Assembly: GCA_020444415.1 (NCBI GenBank)
Contig: JAHLLA010000001.1
Span: forward strand, 372,001 to 436,000
Source of the DNA: Bacteroidota bacterium
GTDB taxonomy: Bacteria > Bacteroidota > Bacteroidia > Bacteroidales > F082
Length of the DNA stretch: 64,000 bases
Direction: 5' to 3'
Position 1 is the first letter of the stretch. Each line of letters starts with the position of its first letter. The position numbers and the translations under genes are program-made. The notes beneath the pieces were generated by a model. It did no database searches. It was given only the letters and a program-made list of their open reading frames with translations, and was not told the DNA's origin. This document shows positions 18,861-27,836 of this stretch, piece by piece.

Positions 18861-19964
18861 TTAGTTTGTTAATGATTTTTTGTTGTATTTAATGTCCGTA
18901 ATTTCCATTTCCAACCAGGTCCAGTCCTTTTCATCCAGTTTCCAGGTTGCAGACATTTTTGTGGGGATTTTTATACCGTTCATAACAGCATGTTCTTTCA
19001 CATTAATTACCCAATCGTAACGTTTTGCATCGGGTTCGTTGCCTTTGTACCTGTGTGCACTATATTTAACAAAGTCACCTTGTTTGTTAAAATAAAAAGT
19101 TCCCGAAGCTAAGGTTCCTTTGTAATCCATTGTTGCTCTTGCAGATAAGGAATCTATTGCTTCCCAGCTAATGTAAGGGCTTAGTGCGGCTGATGGAAAC
19201 CATACAATTTCACCTAAAAACCTTTGCAGAGTTCCTTCGTCTATTTTTATTCCTTTTTCGTTTACGATGTTAATTGCAGAAAACATTTTTATTTGCATTT
19301 CTCCCTTACCGTCAAAAAATTTATCACGTCCTGCTATTTTAATAAATGGAGGCATATTCATGTTAACTTTCCAAACAAACGCAGGCTTTTCTATTGCAAA
19401 GTATTGTTCAGCCGTTGCATTATTCCAGGTTTCCTGCTCCGGCTTCATTTTCATTTTGGCTTTTTGACTCAACCAAACGGTATTTATTTTTTCTTTACCA
19501 ATAATTCCTGATGTTTTCAACCAATTTGCAACAGGCATTGGCAGTTCCGAAAGTTGTTCTGTTGTAATTTTTGCGGTTTTATAACCATCTGTTTGCCCAA
19601 TAATCTGTGCTATTTCATTCGATACTTTCTCGTTGAAAACAACCTGCAATAATGAAAAGCAAGCAACAATCATGATAATTACGTTGGGAAGGAATGCAAA
19701 TTTTGTGTCTTTCCATACCAAAATGGTCAGCAAGCTTGAAAGAATAACGGCAAGAATTGCCAGAAGGCTCCACCATTGGAATTTTGCAATATAAGCAACA
19801 CCGGAAATAACAAACAACACAGAAACAAATAGCCAAATTAAACCGGAGCTTTTTGAAATATTAGCTGAAAGTTGTTGAATATTAGCTAAGTCAAATGCTT
19901 TTATAAATCCCAGCAAATGAATTGCCCCATGTAAGAAGATAATTGTTGAAAATATGTATTTCAT
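18861..19964 (-). CDS. Membrane protein, DUF6544-like
   Basis: This 367-residue protein starts MKYIFSTIIFLHGAIHLLGF. It has three to four transmembrane helices in the first 115 residues (for example SGLIWLFVSVLFVISGVAYI and FLPNVIIMIVACFSLL). A soluble C-terminal domain of about 240 residues contains LPMPVANWLKTSGIIGKE, PFIKIAGRDKFFDGKGEM and PTKMSATWKLDEKDWTWLEM. This C-terminal part resembles the DUF6544 family, with no assigned function. It is the first gene of a pair with the S33-type hydrolase, 5 bases away. A TAnnTTTG box at 20065-20072 on the minus strand could drive both. Confidence 0.78.
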   Translation of the reverse strand: MKYIFSTIIFLHGAIHLLGFIKAFDLANIQQLSANISKSSGLIWLFVSVLFVISGVAYIAKFQWWSLLAILAVILSSLLTILVWKDTKFAFLPNVIIMIVACFSLLQVVFNEKVSNEIAQIIGQTDGYKTAKITTEQLSELPMPVANWLKTSGIIGKEKINTVWLSQKAKMKMKPEQETWNNATAEQYFAIEKPAFVWKVNMNMPPFIKIAGRDKFFDGKGEMQIKMFSAINIVNEKGIKIDEGTLQRFLGEIVWFPSAALSPYISWEAIDSLSARATMDYKGTLASGTFYFNKQGDFVKYSAHRYKGNEPDAKRYDWVINVKEHAVMNGIKIPTKMSATWKLDEKDWTWLEMEITDIKYNKKSLTN

Positions 19965-20266
19965 GTTTTTTGAATTTCATTTTTTGATAATCGATATTTG
20001 AATATCAAATCATTAATTGACTGTCTCTTAACATGAACGTTAACTTCCAAATAAACGCAATTTACAAAAATATTTGCACGAATCCTAATTGTCTATTTTT
20101 TAGTTTTTTATCCATTTTTAAACACTTGTAAACGAATGTTAAACGGAAGTAAATGCTTATTAACCGAATCATGTGTTGCTGCCGTTATATGTTTGCATCA
20201 GATTTCGTTCTTACTCAATTTTGAAATTTTTAATTAAACATTTTTATAAACTAAAATTTTACTACT
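19965..20266. other. Divergent intergenic region with promoter-like boxes
   Basis: This 302-base AT-rich region separates the minus-strand DUF6544 gene from the plus-strand ssb. It contains a minus-strand TATTTTTG box (20065-20072), a plus-strand TATGTTTG (20188-20195), and a loose run of TAAACG-like repeats around 20128-20165. No reading frame or structured RNA is evident. Confidence 0.5.
20065..20072 (-). promoter_or_regulatory. Promoter -7 box for DUF6544/hydrolase pair
   Basis: On the minus strand this reads TATTTTTG, an exact match to TAnnTTTG. It lies about 100 bases upstream of the ATG at 19964. The -33 element is not clear. Confidence 0.4.
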
Positions 20267-20605
20267 ATGACAACTTTAAGAAATTCAGTACAACTGATCG
20301 GACGCCTGGGCATGGACCCGGAAGTGAAAACTTTTGAAAACGACCAAACTAAAGTACGCTTCACGCTTGCAACTTCTGATTATTACAAAAATAAAGAAGG
20401 CGAGCGCGTGGAAGAAACGCAGTGGCACAATATTGTTGCTTGGGGAAGGATTGCCAAAGTGGCTGAAAATTACCTGAACAAAGGCAAAGAAATTGCCCTA
20501 TCCGGTAAATTAACCAATCGCTCGTACGACGACAAAGACGGTAATAAAAAGTACATAACTGAAATTATTGCCAATGAAATCCTGATGCTTGAAAAGAAGA
20601 ATTAG
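20267..20605 (+). CDS. ssb: Short single-stranded DNA-binding protein without acidic tip
   Basis: The protein has 112 residues and is almost only the OB-fold: LRNSVQLIGRLGMDPEVK at the start, the mid motif WHNIVAWGRIAKVAENYL, and GKEIALSGKLTNRSYDDKDG. Bacterial SSB normally carries a disordered tail ending in an acidic partner-binding tip (DDDIPF-like). This one stops at LMLEKKN just after the OB-fold, so it lacks the docking peptide for repair and replication partners. Short SSBs of this type are common as second copies in Bacteroidota, so a primary ssb probably lies elsewhere. It is a single gene with its own terminator. Confidence 0.92.
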   Translation: MTTLRNSVQLIGRLGMDPEVKTFENDQTKVRFTLATSDYYKNKEGERVEETQWHNIVAWGRIAKVAENYLNKGKEIALSGKLTNRSYDDKDGNKKYITEIIANEILMLEKKN

Positions 20606-20627
20606 TTCTGAAATTCAATTTGTGATG

Positions 20628-20659
20628 AAAACGCGGGGAGTGATCTTCGCGTTTTTTTT
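20628..20659 (+). terminator. Terminator after ssb
   Basis: AAAACGCG (20628-20635) pairs with CGCGTTTT (20648-20655), and the T-run continues to 20659. It begins 23 bases after the ssb stop. Confidence 0.85.
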
Positions 20660-20720
20660 CCATTTTAAAATTCAAATAGAAAAAGCGTTTATTTGTGAAG
20701 GAGCAGAGCGACTGTAACAA

Positions 20721-20785
20721 TCTCGCTTTTTTAAATGTTAATTGTAAGCGAGAGACTCTTACGTCGTCCCGATCTGAAATCGGGA
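20721..20785. repeat. Two adjacent hairpins between convergent genes
   Basis: TCTCGCTT (20721-20728) pairs with AAGCGAGA (20746-20753), and TCCCGAT (20767-20773) pairs with ATCGGGA (20779-20785) around CTGAA. Neither has a clean T-run on the minus strand for the DUF59 gene ending at 20818. They may be a dispersed extragenic palindrome. I saw no second copy in this window. Confidence 0.45.
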
Positions 20786-20817
20786 CTCCTCAGAGATAAA
20801 CGGTTTTTTTTTGAATA

Positions 20818-21138
20818 TTAAAGAAAACCTAGTTCCAGCTTGGCTTCTTCGGTCATCATGTCCTGCGACCAGGGTGGCTCGAAGGTTAGTTCAAGATCCA
20901 CTTCTTTTATTTCTTTCAGATAGCTTACTTCTTCTTTTACTTGCGCCGGCAAACTTTCTGCCACCGGGCAATTGGGTGACGTCAGGGTCATTAAAATATG
21001 AACATTTCCGTTCGAATCTGATTTTATTTCATACACCAGTCCCAGATCATATATATTCACCGGAATCTCCGGATCATAAATATTTTTCAATACAAAAACG
21101 ATCCGTTCTTCCAGTGCTCTTATTTCTACATCATTCAT
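20818..21138 (-). CDS. SUF-associated DUF59/MIP18-family protein (SufT-like)
   Basis: This 106-residue protein of the DUF59 (MIP18, PaaD-like) family starts MNDVEIRALEERIVFVLKNI. It has the conserved YDPEIPVNIYDLGLVYEI and MTLTSPNCPVAESLPAQV, including the Cys usually implicated in Fe-S carrier or assembly-factor roles. It is the last gene of the suf cluster, 6 bases after sufE, the usual position in Bacteroidota. A role in Fe-S maturation is inferred from family and position. Confidence 0.9.
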   Translation of the reverse strand: MNDVEIRALEERIVFVLKNIYDPEIPVNIYDLGLVYEIKSDSNGNVHILMTLTSPNCPVAESLPAQVKEEVSYLKEIKEVDLELTFEPPWSQDMMTEEAKLELGFL

Positions 21139-21144
21139 CTAATA

Positions 21145-21579
21145 TTACTTTTTCGCGTTCGACTTCAATTGAAACGCCCGCGCATAAAACTGCATCTGCT
21201 TCACCATGGATACGAGTCCATTAGCACGGGTTGGTGATAGGTGTTCCTTCAGCCCGATTTTTTCCAGAAATTCGAGATCGGTATCCAATATTTCTTTTGG
21301 TGCATGCCCGGATAACACTTTAATCAGCAGGCTCACAATACCTTTTGTAATAACTGCATCACTGTCTGCGGTAAAAACCACCTTACCTTCATCGTCTAAT
21401 TCGGCAAATAACCACACCCTCGACTGGCAACCTGTAATCAGGTACTGGTTGGTTTTGTATTTTTCGTCAATCATGGGTAATTCTTTCCCCAGTTCGATCA
21501 AATAGGCGTATTTATCCATCCAGTCATCAAATATGCTGAATTCTTCAATAATCGCTTTTTGCTGTTCCTGTATTGTCAT
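21145..21579 (-). CDS. sufE: Cysteine desulfuration protein SufE
   Basis: This 144-residue protein accepts persulfide sulfur from SufS and passes it to the SufBCD scaffold. The acceptor cysteine lies in the conserved ITGCQSRVWL. Other family features are FSIFDDWMDKYAYLIELG, DSDAVITKGIVSLLI and LSPTRANGLVSMV. Its start lies 9 bases after the sufS stop. Confidence 0.96.
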   Translation of the reverse strand: MTIQEQQKAIIEEFSIFDDWMDKYAYLIELGKELPMIDEKYKTNQYLITGCQSRVWLFAELDDEGKVVFTADSDAVITKGIVSLLIKVLSGHAPKEILDTDLEFLEKIGLKEHLSPTRANGLVSMVKQMQFYARAFQLKSNAKK

Positions 21580-21588
21580 ATTCTATTT

Positions 21589-22806
21589 TTAACGAAGCAT
21601 GCCAAGCACCTTCTTTAATGCATCAATAAAAATATCAATTTCTTTTTTTGTATTGTACATCGCGAGCGACATCCGGATGGTACCTGTTAATCCGTATGAA
21701 TCAACAAGTGGTTGCGCGCAATGATTACCTGTTCGGATGGCAATACCCATTTTATCCAGTAAAGTACCGATGTCATAAGCATGAACTCCATCCACTATAA
21801 ATGAAATAACGGCCGTTTTCTGAGCAGCAGTACCGATAATTTGCAAGTCTTCAATTAGATTTAATTGAGATGTGGCGAAAGCAAGCAACTCATCTTCATA
21901 TTTCCGAATATTTTCAATCCCATGTTTGTCGATATAGCGAATGGCTGCTTCAAGTCCAAGAGCTCCTGCTACATTAGGCGTTCCAGCTTCAAATTTATAT
22001 GGAAGATCATTAAATGTCGTCGCATCGAAATGAACACTTTCGATCATTTCACCACCAAACTGGTAGGGTGGTAATTTTTCAAGCCATTCTGACTTTCCAT
22101 ACAAAGCACCTATACCCATTGGCGCATATGCTTTGTGGCCAGAAAATGTATAGAAGTCGCAATCAATATCCTGAACATCAACTGGAATGTGTGCCATAGC
22201 CTGCGCCCCATCTATCAGAACAGGTATTTCCATTTCATGTGCCAGTTGAGTAATCTCTTTAACCGGGTTAATAGTTCCCAGCACATTAGAAATATGTGTC
22301 AAAGCAACAATACGGGTTCTTTCATTCAGGGCACTTTTAAATTGATCTGTATCCAACTCCCCCTCTTCATTTACCGGGATCACAATAAGTCCTGCCCCTG
22401 TCCGCACACAAAGTTGCTGCCACGGAACCAGGTTGGAATGGTGCTCCATGGACGAAATCACAATTTCATCACCTTCATTAACAAATGTTTCAAAGGCATT
22501 GGCAATTAAATTAATGGATTCAGTAGTACCGCGTGTGAAAATAATTTCCTTGGGATCAGATGCATGGATATAGTTTGCAATATATTTCCTTGCCGATTCG
22601 TAGGCATCAGTAGCCAATTGGCTCAGATGATGCACACCCCTGTGGACATTGCTGTTTTCATTTTCGTAATAGGCCACCATCCTGTTGATTACCTGATCAG
22701 GTTTTTGAGTGGTGGCCGCATTATCCAGATAAACCAACGGTTTACCATTGACAGTCTGCTTTAGGATCGGAAATTCTTTCCTGATTTGTTCTATATCATA
22801 TAACAT
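21589..22806 (-). CDS. sufS: Cysteine desulfurase SufS
   Basis: This is a 405-residue type II PLP-dependent cysteine desulfurase. Features in order are YLDNAATTQKP near the N-terminus, RGTTESINLIANAF, MEHHSNLVPW, the PLP lysine in TFSGHKAYAPMGIGALYG, and the short catalytic-Cys loop RTGNHCAQPL. It produces alanine and an enzyme-bound persulfide that SufE collects. It lies 4 bases after sufD and 9 before sufE. Confidence 0.97.
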   Translation of the reverse strand: MLYDIEQIRKEFPILKQTVNGKPLVYLDNAATTQKPDQVINRMVAYYENENSNVHRGVHHLSQLATDAYESARKYIANYIHASDPKEIIFTRGTTESINLIANAFETFVNEGDEIVISSMEHHSNLVPWQQLCVRTGAGLIVIPVNEEGELDTDQFKSALNERTRIVALTHISNVLGTINPVKEITQLAHEMEIPVLIDGAQAMAHIPVDVQDIDCDFYTFSGHKAYAPMGIGALYGKSEWLEKLPPYQFGGEMIESVHFDATTFNDLPYKFEAGTPNVAGALGLEAAIRYIDKHGIENIRKYEDELLAFATSQLNLIEDLQIIGTAAQKTAVISFIVDGVHAYDIGTLLDKMGIAIRTGNHCAQPLVDSYGLTGTIRMSLAMYNTKKEIDIFIDALKKVLGMLR

Positions 22807-22810
22807 CGAG

Positions 22811-24238
22811 CTATATTTTACTCATGTCGATTTCAAATTCTACAGGCTTATCGGGTGTACTGCAATGCAATACACATCTTTCGCAAATGGATAGTTCACC
22901 ACGCAACCTGCGTTTAATCATATCTTCGTAATTATTTCGCAGTGCGTCAATAGATACTTTTGTGGTAACTTCTGCCAGGAAAGCATACATCAGCAGCAGT
23001 CTTGAGTCTGCTTTGCTTATACCTCTTTGCATAAGATAAAACATGGCTTCGTTATCCAACTGGCCTATAGTGGCGCCGTGGCTACATTTTACATCATCAG
23101 CATAAATTTCCAAGAATGGCATGGTGTCGATCACCGCCTTCGGGGTCATTAAAATATTGTTATTCCGCTGGAATGCATTCGTTTTCTGTGCATCCCTGGC
23201 AACAAAAATATAGCCATTAAAAATACCAGAAGCTTCTTCGTCCAATACACCTTTAAACAACTCATTACTGTAACAATTGGGCTTTGCATGGTTTACAAAC
23301 ACCTGGTTATCGATATGTTGCTGTTTGTCCATCAGGTATACACCGTTCAGGTCGGCCTCAGCATACTCGCCCATCAAATCGACATGCAATTCATTACGAA
23401 TTTTTCCGCCGTTCAGCGAAAGTACATTCACTCGTAAGCGGCTGTTTCTTTCCTGTTGAAAGAATGTGTTATTAAGCAATGAAGTATTATCATTGATATT
23501 TTGCAGTTTATAAAGGTCAAAATAGGCATTTTCGTTGATGTAGACTTCCGTAAGAGTATTGATAAAACTGGAATAATGATTCACCGAATCATCACAATGC
23601 ATGAAAGTCAGTTTGCTGTTTTTTCCAAGAATGATCAGGTTCCTCGAATGCACCATCAGTGGTTCTTCACGGTTGATCATTTTGATCAGTTGCATGGTAT
23701 TTTCCACTTCAACATCATCGGGCACATATATGAAAATGCCATCACGGAAAAGAGCTGTATTGGCCGCAGCAAATCCATCCTGCTGGTGATTTGCCATTGT
23801 TCCATAATACTTTGCAAATAATTCAGGATATTTGGATTGCGCTTTTCTCATACTCCCAACAACTACCCCATTTTCGAGGGTTTCAAGTTGTTTTTCTTCA
23901 GGACTGTAATACCAGCCGTTGAGGAGTGAATAGGTATGTGCTTCAAATCCGTGTACTTCACAATGGAAGATTTCATTTACGTTTTTATCATAAGTAGCCG
24001 AAGGTATATCAATAAGGTAATCTTTCTCATATTGCTTCGGAAACGGGGAGTTTTTCCACTTCTCGTTTTTCCTAGTTGGTAATCCTTTCTCTTTGAGAAA
24101 TTCAATGGCTTCAGCCCTTGAATGGCTCACTTTTGGGTGAGATGCATCGAACAATTCCTTTTGATGCTGATCAAACACATTGATGAGCGAAGATTCCAAC
24201 GGCATATATGCTGTTTCTGTTTTTTGCATGTTGTTCAA
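22811..24238 (-). CDS. sufD: Fe-S cluster assembly scaffold subunit SufD
   Basis: The protein has 475 residues with the SufB/SufD beta-helix core. Visible features are an N-terminal helical region with GLPTRKNEKWKNS, repeats of short beta strands in the centre, and the C-terminal conserved KCSHGATIGQLDNEAMFYLM with the Cys-His of the SufBC2D cluster site. The C-terminus has an extra Cys-rich segment SICERCVLHCSTPD of unknown purpose. I recall similar tails in other Bacteroidota SufD proteins. It lies between sufC (1 base away) and sufS. Confidence 0.95.
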   Translation of the reverse strand: MNNMQKTETAYMPLESSLINVFDQHQKELFDASHPKVSHSRAEAIEFLKEKGLPTRKNEKWKNSPFPKQYEKDYLIDIPSATYDKNVNEIFHCEVHGFEAHTYSLLNGWYYSPEEKQLETLENGVVVGSMRKAQSKYPELFAKYYGTMANHQQDGFAAANTALFRDGIFIYVPDDVEVENTMQLIKMINREEPLMVHSRNLIILGKNSKLTFMHCDDSVNHYSSFINTLTEVYINENAYFDLYKLQNINDNTSLLNNTFFQQERNSRLRVNVLSLNGGKIRNELHVDLMGEYAEADLNGVYLMDKQQHIDNQVFVNHAKPNCYSNELFKGVLDEEASGIFNGYIFVARDAQKTNAFQRNNNILMTPKAVIDTMPFLEIYADDVKCSHGATIGQLDNEAMFYLMQRGISKADSRLLLMYAFLAEVTTKVSIDALRNNYEDMIKRRLRGELSICERCVLHCSTPDKPVEFEIDMSKI

Positions 24239-24239
24239 T

Positions 24240-24995
24240 TTAGGCTTCTATCTTTTCAGTAATCCAATCGTATCCTTTTTCTTCCAGTTCCAGTGCCAGT
24301 CCTTTGCCTCCTGATTTTACGATCTGACCATCATAAATCACATGTACGAAATCAGGAACAATATATTCGAGCAATCGCTGATAGTGGGTAATCACGATAA
24401 ACGCATTATCTTCCGACCTCAACTCATTCACCCCTTTGGCAACGACTTTTAAAGCATCAATATCCAAACCGGAATCGGTTTCATCTAAAATAGCCAGTTT
24501 GGGTTCCAGCATAGCCATCTGGAAAATCTCGTTCTTCTTCTTTTCACCGCCGGAGAATCCTTCATTCACGGAACGATTGGTGAGTTTGGAATGTATATCC
24601 ACCAACTTTTTCTTCTCTTCCATCTTTTTCAGGAATTCACCTGCCGGGATGGGTGGTTGTCCGTTAAATTCCCGTTGGGCATTGATGGCTGTACGCATAA
24701 AATTGGTCATGCTGACGCCGGGAATTTCAACCGGGTACTGGAAACTCAGGAAGATACCCTTGTTGGCTCTTTCGTCGGGTGCCATTTCGTTGATCACCTC
24801 CCCATCATACAAAATTTCGCCCTGGGTAATCTCGTATCCTTCACGTCCTGTAATAGCTGCAGCCAGCGTACTTTTTCCCGTACCATTGGGTCCCATGATG
24901 GCATGTAATTCACCCTTGTTCACACCCAGGTTCAAACCTTTTAAAATTTCCTTACCGTCAATGGCAACGTGAAGATTTTTTATATTTAATAACAT
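24240..24995 (-). CDS. sufC: Fe-S assembly ATPase SufC
   Basis: This 251-residue ABC-type ATPase has Walker A GPNGTGKST, the Q-loop region SFQYPVEIPGVSM, signature NEGFSGGEKKKNEI, Walker B LAILDETDSGLD and switch His in VITHYQRLL. It binds SufB and SufD and uses ATP to drive rearrangement of the scaffold. It lies 45 bases after sufB and 1 base before sufD. Confidence 0.97.
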   Translation of the reverse strand: MLLNIKNLHVAIDGKEILKGLNLGVNKGELHAIMGPNGTGKSTLAAAITGREGYEITQGEILYDGEVINEMAPDERANKGIFLSFQYPVEIPGVSMTNFMRTAINAQREFNGQPPIPAGEFLKKMEEKKKLVDIHSKLTNRSVNEGFSGGEKKKNEIFQMAMLEPKLAILDETDSGLDIDALKVVAKGVNELRSEDNAFIVITHYQRLLEYIVPDFVHVIYDGQIVKSGGKGLALELEEKGYDWITEKIEA

Positions 24996-25040
24996 TTCTC
25001 TTTATTTATTTCGATTTCTAATCTGTTCTATTCTGTATTT

Positions 25041-26492
25041 TTATCCTACACTTCCTTCAAGTGTAATGGCCAGCAATTTCTGTGCCTCCACCGCAAATTC
25101 CATGGGCAGTTTATTCAACACCTCCTTAGCGTAGCCGTTTACGATCAGCCCAATGGCTTTTTCGGTATCAATGCCCCTTTGCTGACAGTAAAATAACTGG
25201 TCTTCTGAAATTTTCGAGGTAGTAGCCTCATGTTCTATTATAGCCGTTTCGTTGGCTGATTTGATATAGGGAAATGTATGTGCGCCACATTTATCTCCAA
25301 GTAACAATGAATCGCATTGCGAGAAGTTCCTAGCATTTTCGGCACCCCTTGCTACACGAACCAAGCCCCTGTAACTGTTGTTGCTTTTACCTGCCGAAAT
25401 CCCTTTTGAGATGATTGTACTTTTGGTGTTTTTTCCCTGGTGGATCATTTTCGAACCCGTGTCTGCTTGCTGGTGGTTATTGGTAACTGCTACCGAGTAA
25501 AACTCCCCTTTGGAGTTATCTCCCTGCAACACGCAGCTCGGGTATTTCCATGTTATGGCTGACCCAGTTTCTACCTGTGTCCAGCTGATCTTTGAATTGT
25601 TGCCTTTGCACAAACCTCTTTTGGTAACAAAGTTATACACCCCTCCTTTGCCTTCCTTGTTTCCGGGATACCAATTCTGAACAGTTGAATATTTTACCTC
25701 GGCATCTTCAAGTGCAACGATTTCCACCACCGCGGCATGCAATTGGTTTTCATCGCGCATTGGGGCCGTACAACCTTCCAGGTAACTTACATAACTACCC
25801 ACATCACCCACCAGGAGTGTTCTTTCAAACTGACCTGTATTTGCCGCGTTAATGCGAAAGTAAGTTGATAATTCGATCGGGCATCTTACCCCTTTCGGAA
25901 TATAGCAAAATGATCCGTCGCTGAAAACAGCCGAATTTAAAGCAGCAAAATAATTATCAGTAATCGGCACCACGGATGCCAGGTATTTTTTTACCAGTTC
26001 CGGATGGTTTTGTACCGCTTCGCTGAATGAACAGAAGATGATATCATGCTTTGCCAGTGTATCCTGAAAAGTAGTTTTCACCGACACACTGTCAATTACA
26101 GCATCGACGGCCACACCTGCCAGCATTTTCTGCTCATCGAGTGAAATACCGAGTTTGTTAAAAGTGTCCAGTAATTCAGGATCCACCTCGTCAAGACTTT
26201 CCAGTTCTTTTTTCTTTTTGGGGGCCGCATAATAAATAATATCCTGGTAATCGATTGGAGGATAATTGATTAGCGCCCAGTCGGGCTCTTCCATTTTTTG
26301 CCAGTATCTGAAAGCTTTCAATCTGAATTCGAGCAACCACTCAGGCTCGTTCTTTTTAGCGGATATAAAACGTACAATATCTTCATTCAGTCCTTTGGGG
26401 GCCGTGTCCATTTCAATATCACTGTAAAATCCGTATTTATAATCCTCGGTAGTTACTTTTTCTAATATATTATTGTTCTTGTCTTCACTCAT
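25041..26492 (-). CDS. sufB: Fe-S cluster assembly scaffold protein SufB
   Basis: This 483-residue protein is full length. Hallmarks are [57 protein letters not shown] and the C-terminal [20 protein letters not shown] with [11 protein letters not shown]. It is the main scaffold on which the cluster is built. It is the first gene of the operon sufB-sufC-sufD-sufS-sufE-DUF59. A minus-strand TATTTTTG box (26528-26535) about 36 bases upstream is the probable promoter. No IscR- or SufR-type regulator gene is adjacent. Confidence 0.97.
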   Translation of the reverse strand: MSEDKNNNILEKVTTEDYKYGFYSDIEMDTAPKGLNEDIVRFISAKKNEPEWLLEFRLKAFRYWQKMEEPDWALINYPPIDYQDIIYYAAPKKKKELESLDEVDPELLDTFNKLGISLDEQKMLAGVAVDAVIDSVSVKTTFQDTLAKHDIIFCSFSEAVQNHPELVKKYLASVVPITDNYFAALNSAVFSDGSFCYIPKGVRCPIELSTYFRINAANTGQFERTLLVGDVGSYVSYLEGCTAPMRDENQLHAAVVEIVALEDAEVKYSTVQNWYPGNKEGKGGVYNFVTKRGLCKGNNSKISWTQVETGSAITWKYPSCVLQGDNSKGEFYSVAVTNNHQQADTGSKMIHQGKNTKSTIISKGISAGKSNNSYRGLVRVARGAENARNFSQCDSLLLGDKCGAHTFPYIKSANETAIIEHEATTSKISEDQLFYCQQRGIDTEKAIGLIVNGYAKEVLNKLPMEFAVEAQKLLAITLEGSVG

Positions 26493-26527
26493 TTTTTATC
26501 TATTTAGAATAATTTTAAATAGGCTTG

Positions 26528-26535
26528 CAAAAATA
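26528..26535 (-). promoter_or_regulatory. Promoter -7 box for the suf operon
   Basis: On the minus strand this reads TATTTTTG, an exact TAnnTTTG match, with transcription expected to begin about 28 bases before the sufB ATG. The -33 element is weak. A second, divergent copy of the same box lies at 26606-26613. Confidence 0.55.
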
Positions 26536-26605
26536 ATCATTTTTGCTGAATTTACAGGTATTTAACACCTAATAAATCTTAAATGTTTGCTAGCAGTATT
26601 TATAC

Positions 26606-26613
26606 TATTTTTG
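26606..26613 (+). promoter_or_regulatory. Promoter -7 box for the PHP/GT39 pair
   Basis: TATTTTTG fits TAnnTTTG, and a TTTG at 26586-26589 sits 16 bases upstream as a -33 candidate. Initiation would fall near 26620, after the annotatable ATG at 26583. This supports translation from ATG 26631 instead. Confidence 0.55.
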
Positions 26614-26630
26614 CTGCGAATCTTACTGAT

Positions 26631-27836
26631 ATGAGAAAATTTTTCCGGTTTATATACCGCACTGTTATTTACATTTTTGTTGTATTGATTGGTATGCTCA
26701 TTGCCTTTTACCTGATGGCACCGATTTATGAATTTTCGGGACCTGTTAAATTTAATGGCGATAAACTTTACAATCCCTATGCAAAGATGGACTCAACCCT
26801 ATGGAAAAAATACAATTTCCAGGTACAATCTAAAGCATGGCTGGGAATCACCGATGGCCGAAAAAACAGCAATGAATTAATCGACAGCATATACAATGCA
26901 CTGGGATTCGATCATGTAGCAACCTCTGATTACCAGAAAATAAATTATTACGGGAAAGACAAAGTCTCATTCATCCCCACTTATGAACATGGCTATAACA
27001 TTCTTAAAACCCACCAGGTGTGTGTTGATGCTAAAAAAGTGTTGTGGACAGATTTGATCCTTTGGCAGACGAGGAGTATGAAACAGTGGATCATTGACCA
27101 GTTGAAGGAAGATTGCAGCATTGTTTCGCTGGCGCATCCTTTGTTGCGGCACGGTTACTCGGTGGAAGATATGCGTTACCTGACCAACTATGATATGATG
27201 GAAGTACTGAACAATGCACGGCTTTCTTACGATCATTGGGACGCAGCCCTGTCAACCGGTAATTTGGCCTGGATGATGGGTAATGACGATGCACACGATG
27301 TACTGAACAGCAACCATGTCGGTAGGAAATTCACCATGATCAACGCACCCGATATGCATAAAGAAACCATTATCCAAAGCCTGAAAACAGGGAATGCTTA
27401 TGGAGTGGACTTTTTTCCTAAAATGGATGTACCCATGGACGAACGAATCGAACTTTCAAAAAATATTCCTTACATAACAAAAGTCAATCTAACTGGTGAC
27501 ACTATAGAGGTAGCTGCCAGCCAGGAAGCCAGAACGATTACTTTTATTGGCCAGGAAGGGAAAGTGCTTGAGACCTATACAAACACAAAATCGGCAACAT
27601 ACGTGGTTCAAGAAAGTGATACTTATGTACGAACTGTATTTAACTATCCTGATAATACTTCGCTTTGCCTAAATCCTATAGTGCGTTATTCAGGCGAACA
27701 GGTTCAGTCTCTCAAAACCGCTCATGTAAATACCAGGGCCACCTTGTATTTGCGGGTTGTATACTTTTTAATTTTCCTTACAATAGCTTATTTTTACGCC
27801 AGAAGACAAAAAAATAAAGCGGTTAAGAGAAACTAA
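26631..27836 (+). CDS. Membrane-anchored PHP-domain protein with degenerate first metal motif
   Basis: I chose ATG 26631 (MRKFFRFIYRTVIYIF) over 26583 because a promoter box lies between them. This gives 401 residues with an N-terminal transmembrane segment and another near the C-terminus (LYLRVVYFLIFLTIAYFY). The middle reads like a PHP metal-dependent phosphoesterase: FQVQSKAWLGITDG stands where HxH is expected, then LGFDHVATSDYQ, PTYEHGY, SLAHPLLRHGY and GNDDAHD. The last three motifs keep their metal ligands. The first two have His to Gln and His to Tyr changes, so activity may be lost or altered. The stop overlaps the start of the GT39-like gene by one base, showing translational coupling. 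Confidence 0.8.
   Translation: MRKFFRFIYRTVIYIFVVLIGMLIAFYLMAPIYEFSGPVKFNGDKLYNPYAKMDSTLWKKYNFQVQSKAWLGITDGRKNSNELIDSIYNALGFDHVATSDYQKINYYGKDKVSFIPTYEHGYNILKTHQVCVDAKKVLWTDLILWQTRSMKQWIIDQLKEDCSIVSLAHPLLRHGYSVEDMRYLTNYDMMEVLNNARLSYDHWDAALSTGNLAWMMGNDDAHDVLNSNHVGRKFTMINAPDMHKETIIQSLKTGNAYGVDFFPKMDVPMDERIELSKNIPYITKVNLTGDTIEVAASQEARTITFIGQEGKVLETYTNTKSATYVVQESDTYVRTVFNYPDNTSLCLNPIVRYSGEQVQSLKTAHVNTRATLYLRVVYFLIFLTIAYFYARRQKNKAVKRN

Noticed and set aside
26583-26630. Upstream ATG of the PHP-domain gene
   Set aside because: The promoter -7 box lies inside this stretch, and the transmembrane leader begins at ATG 26631.
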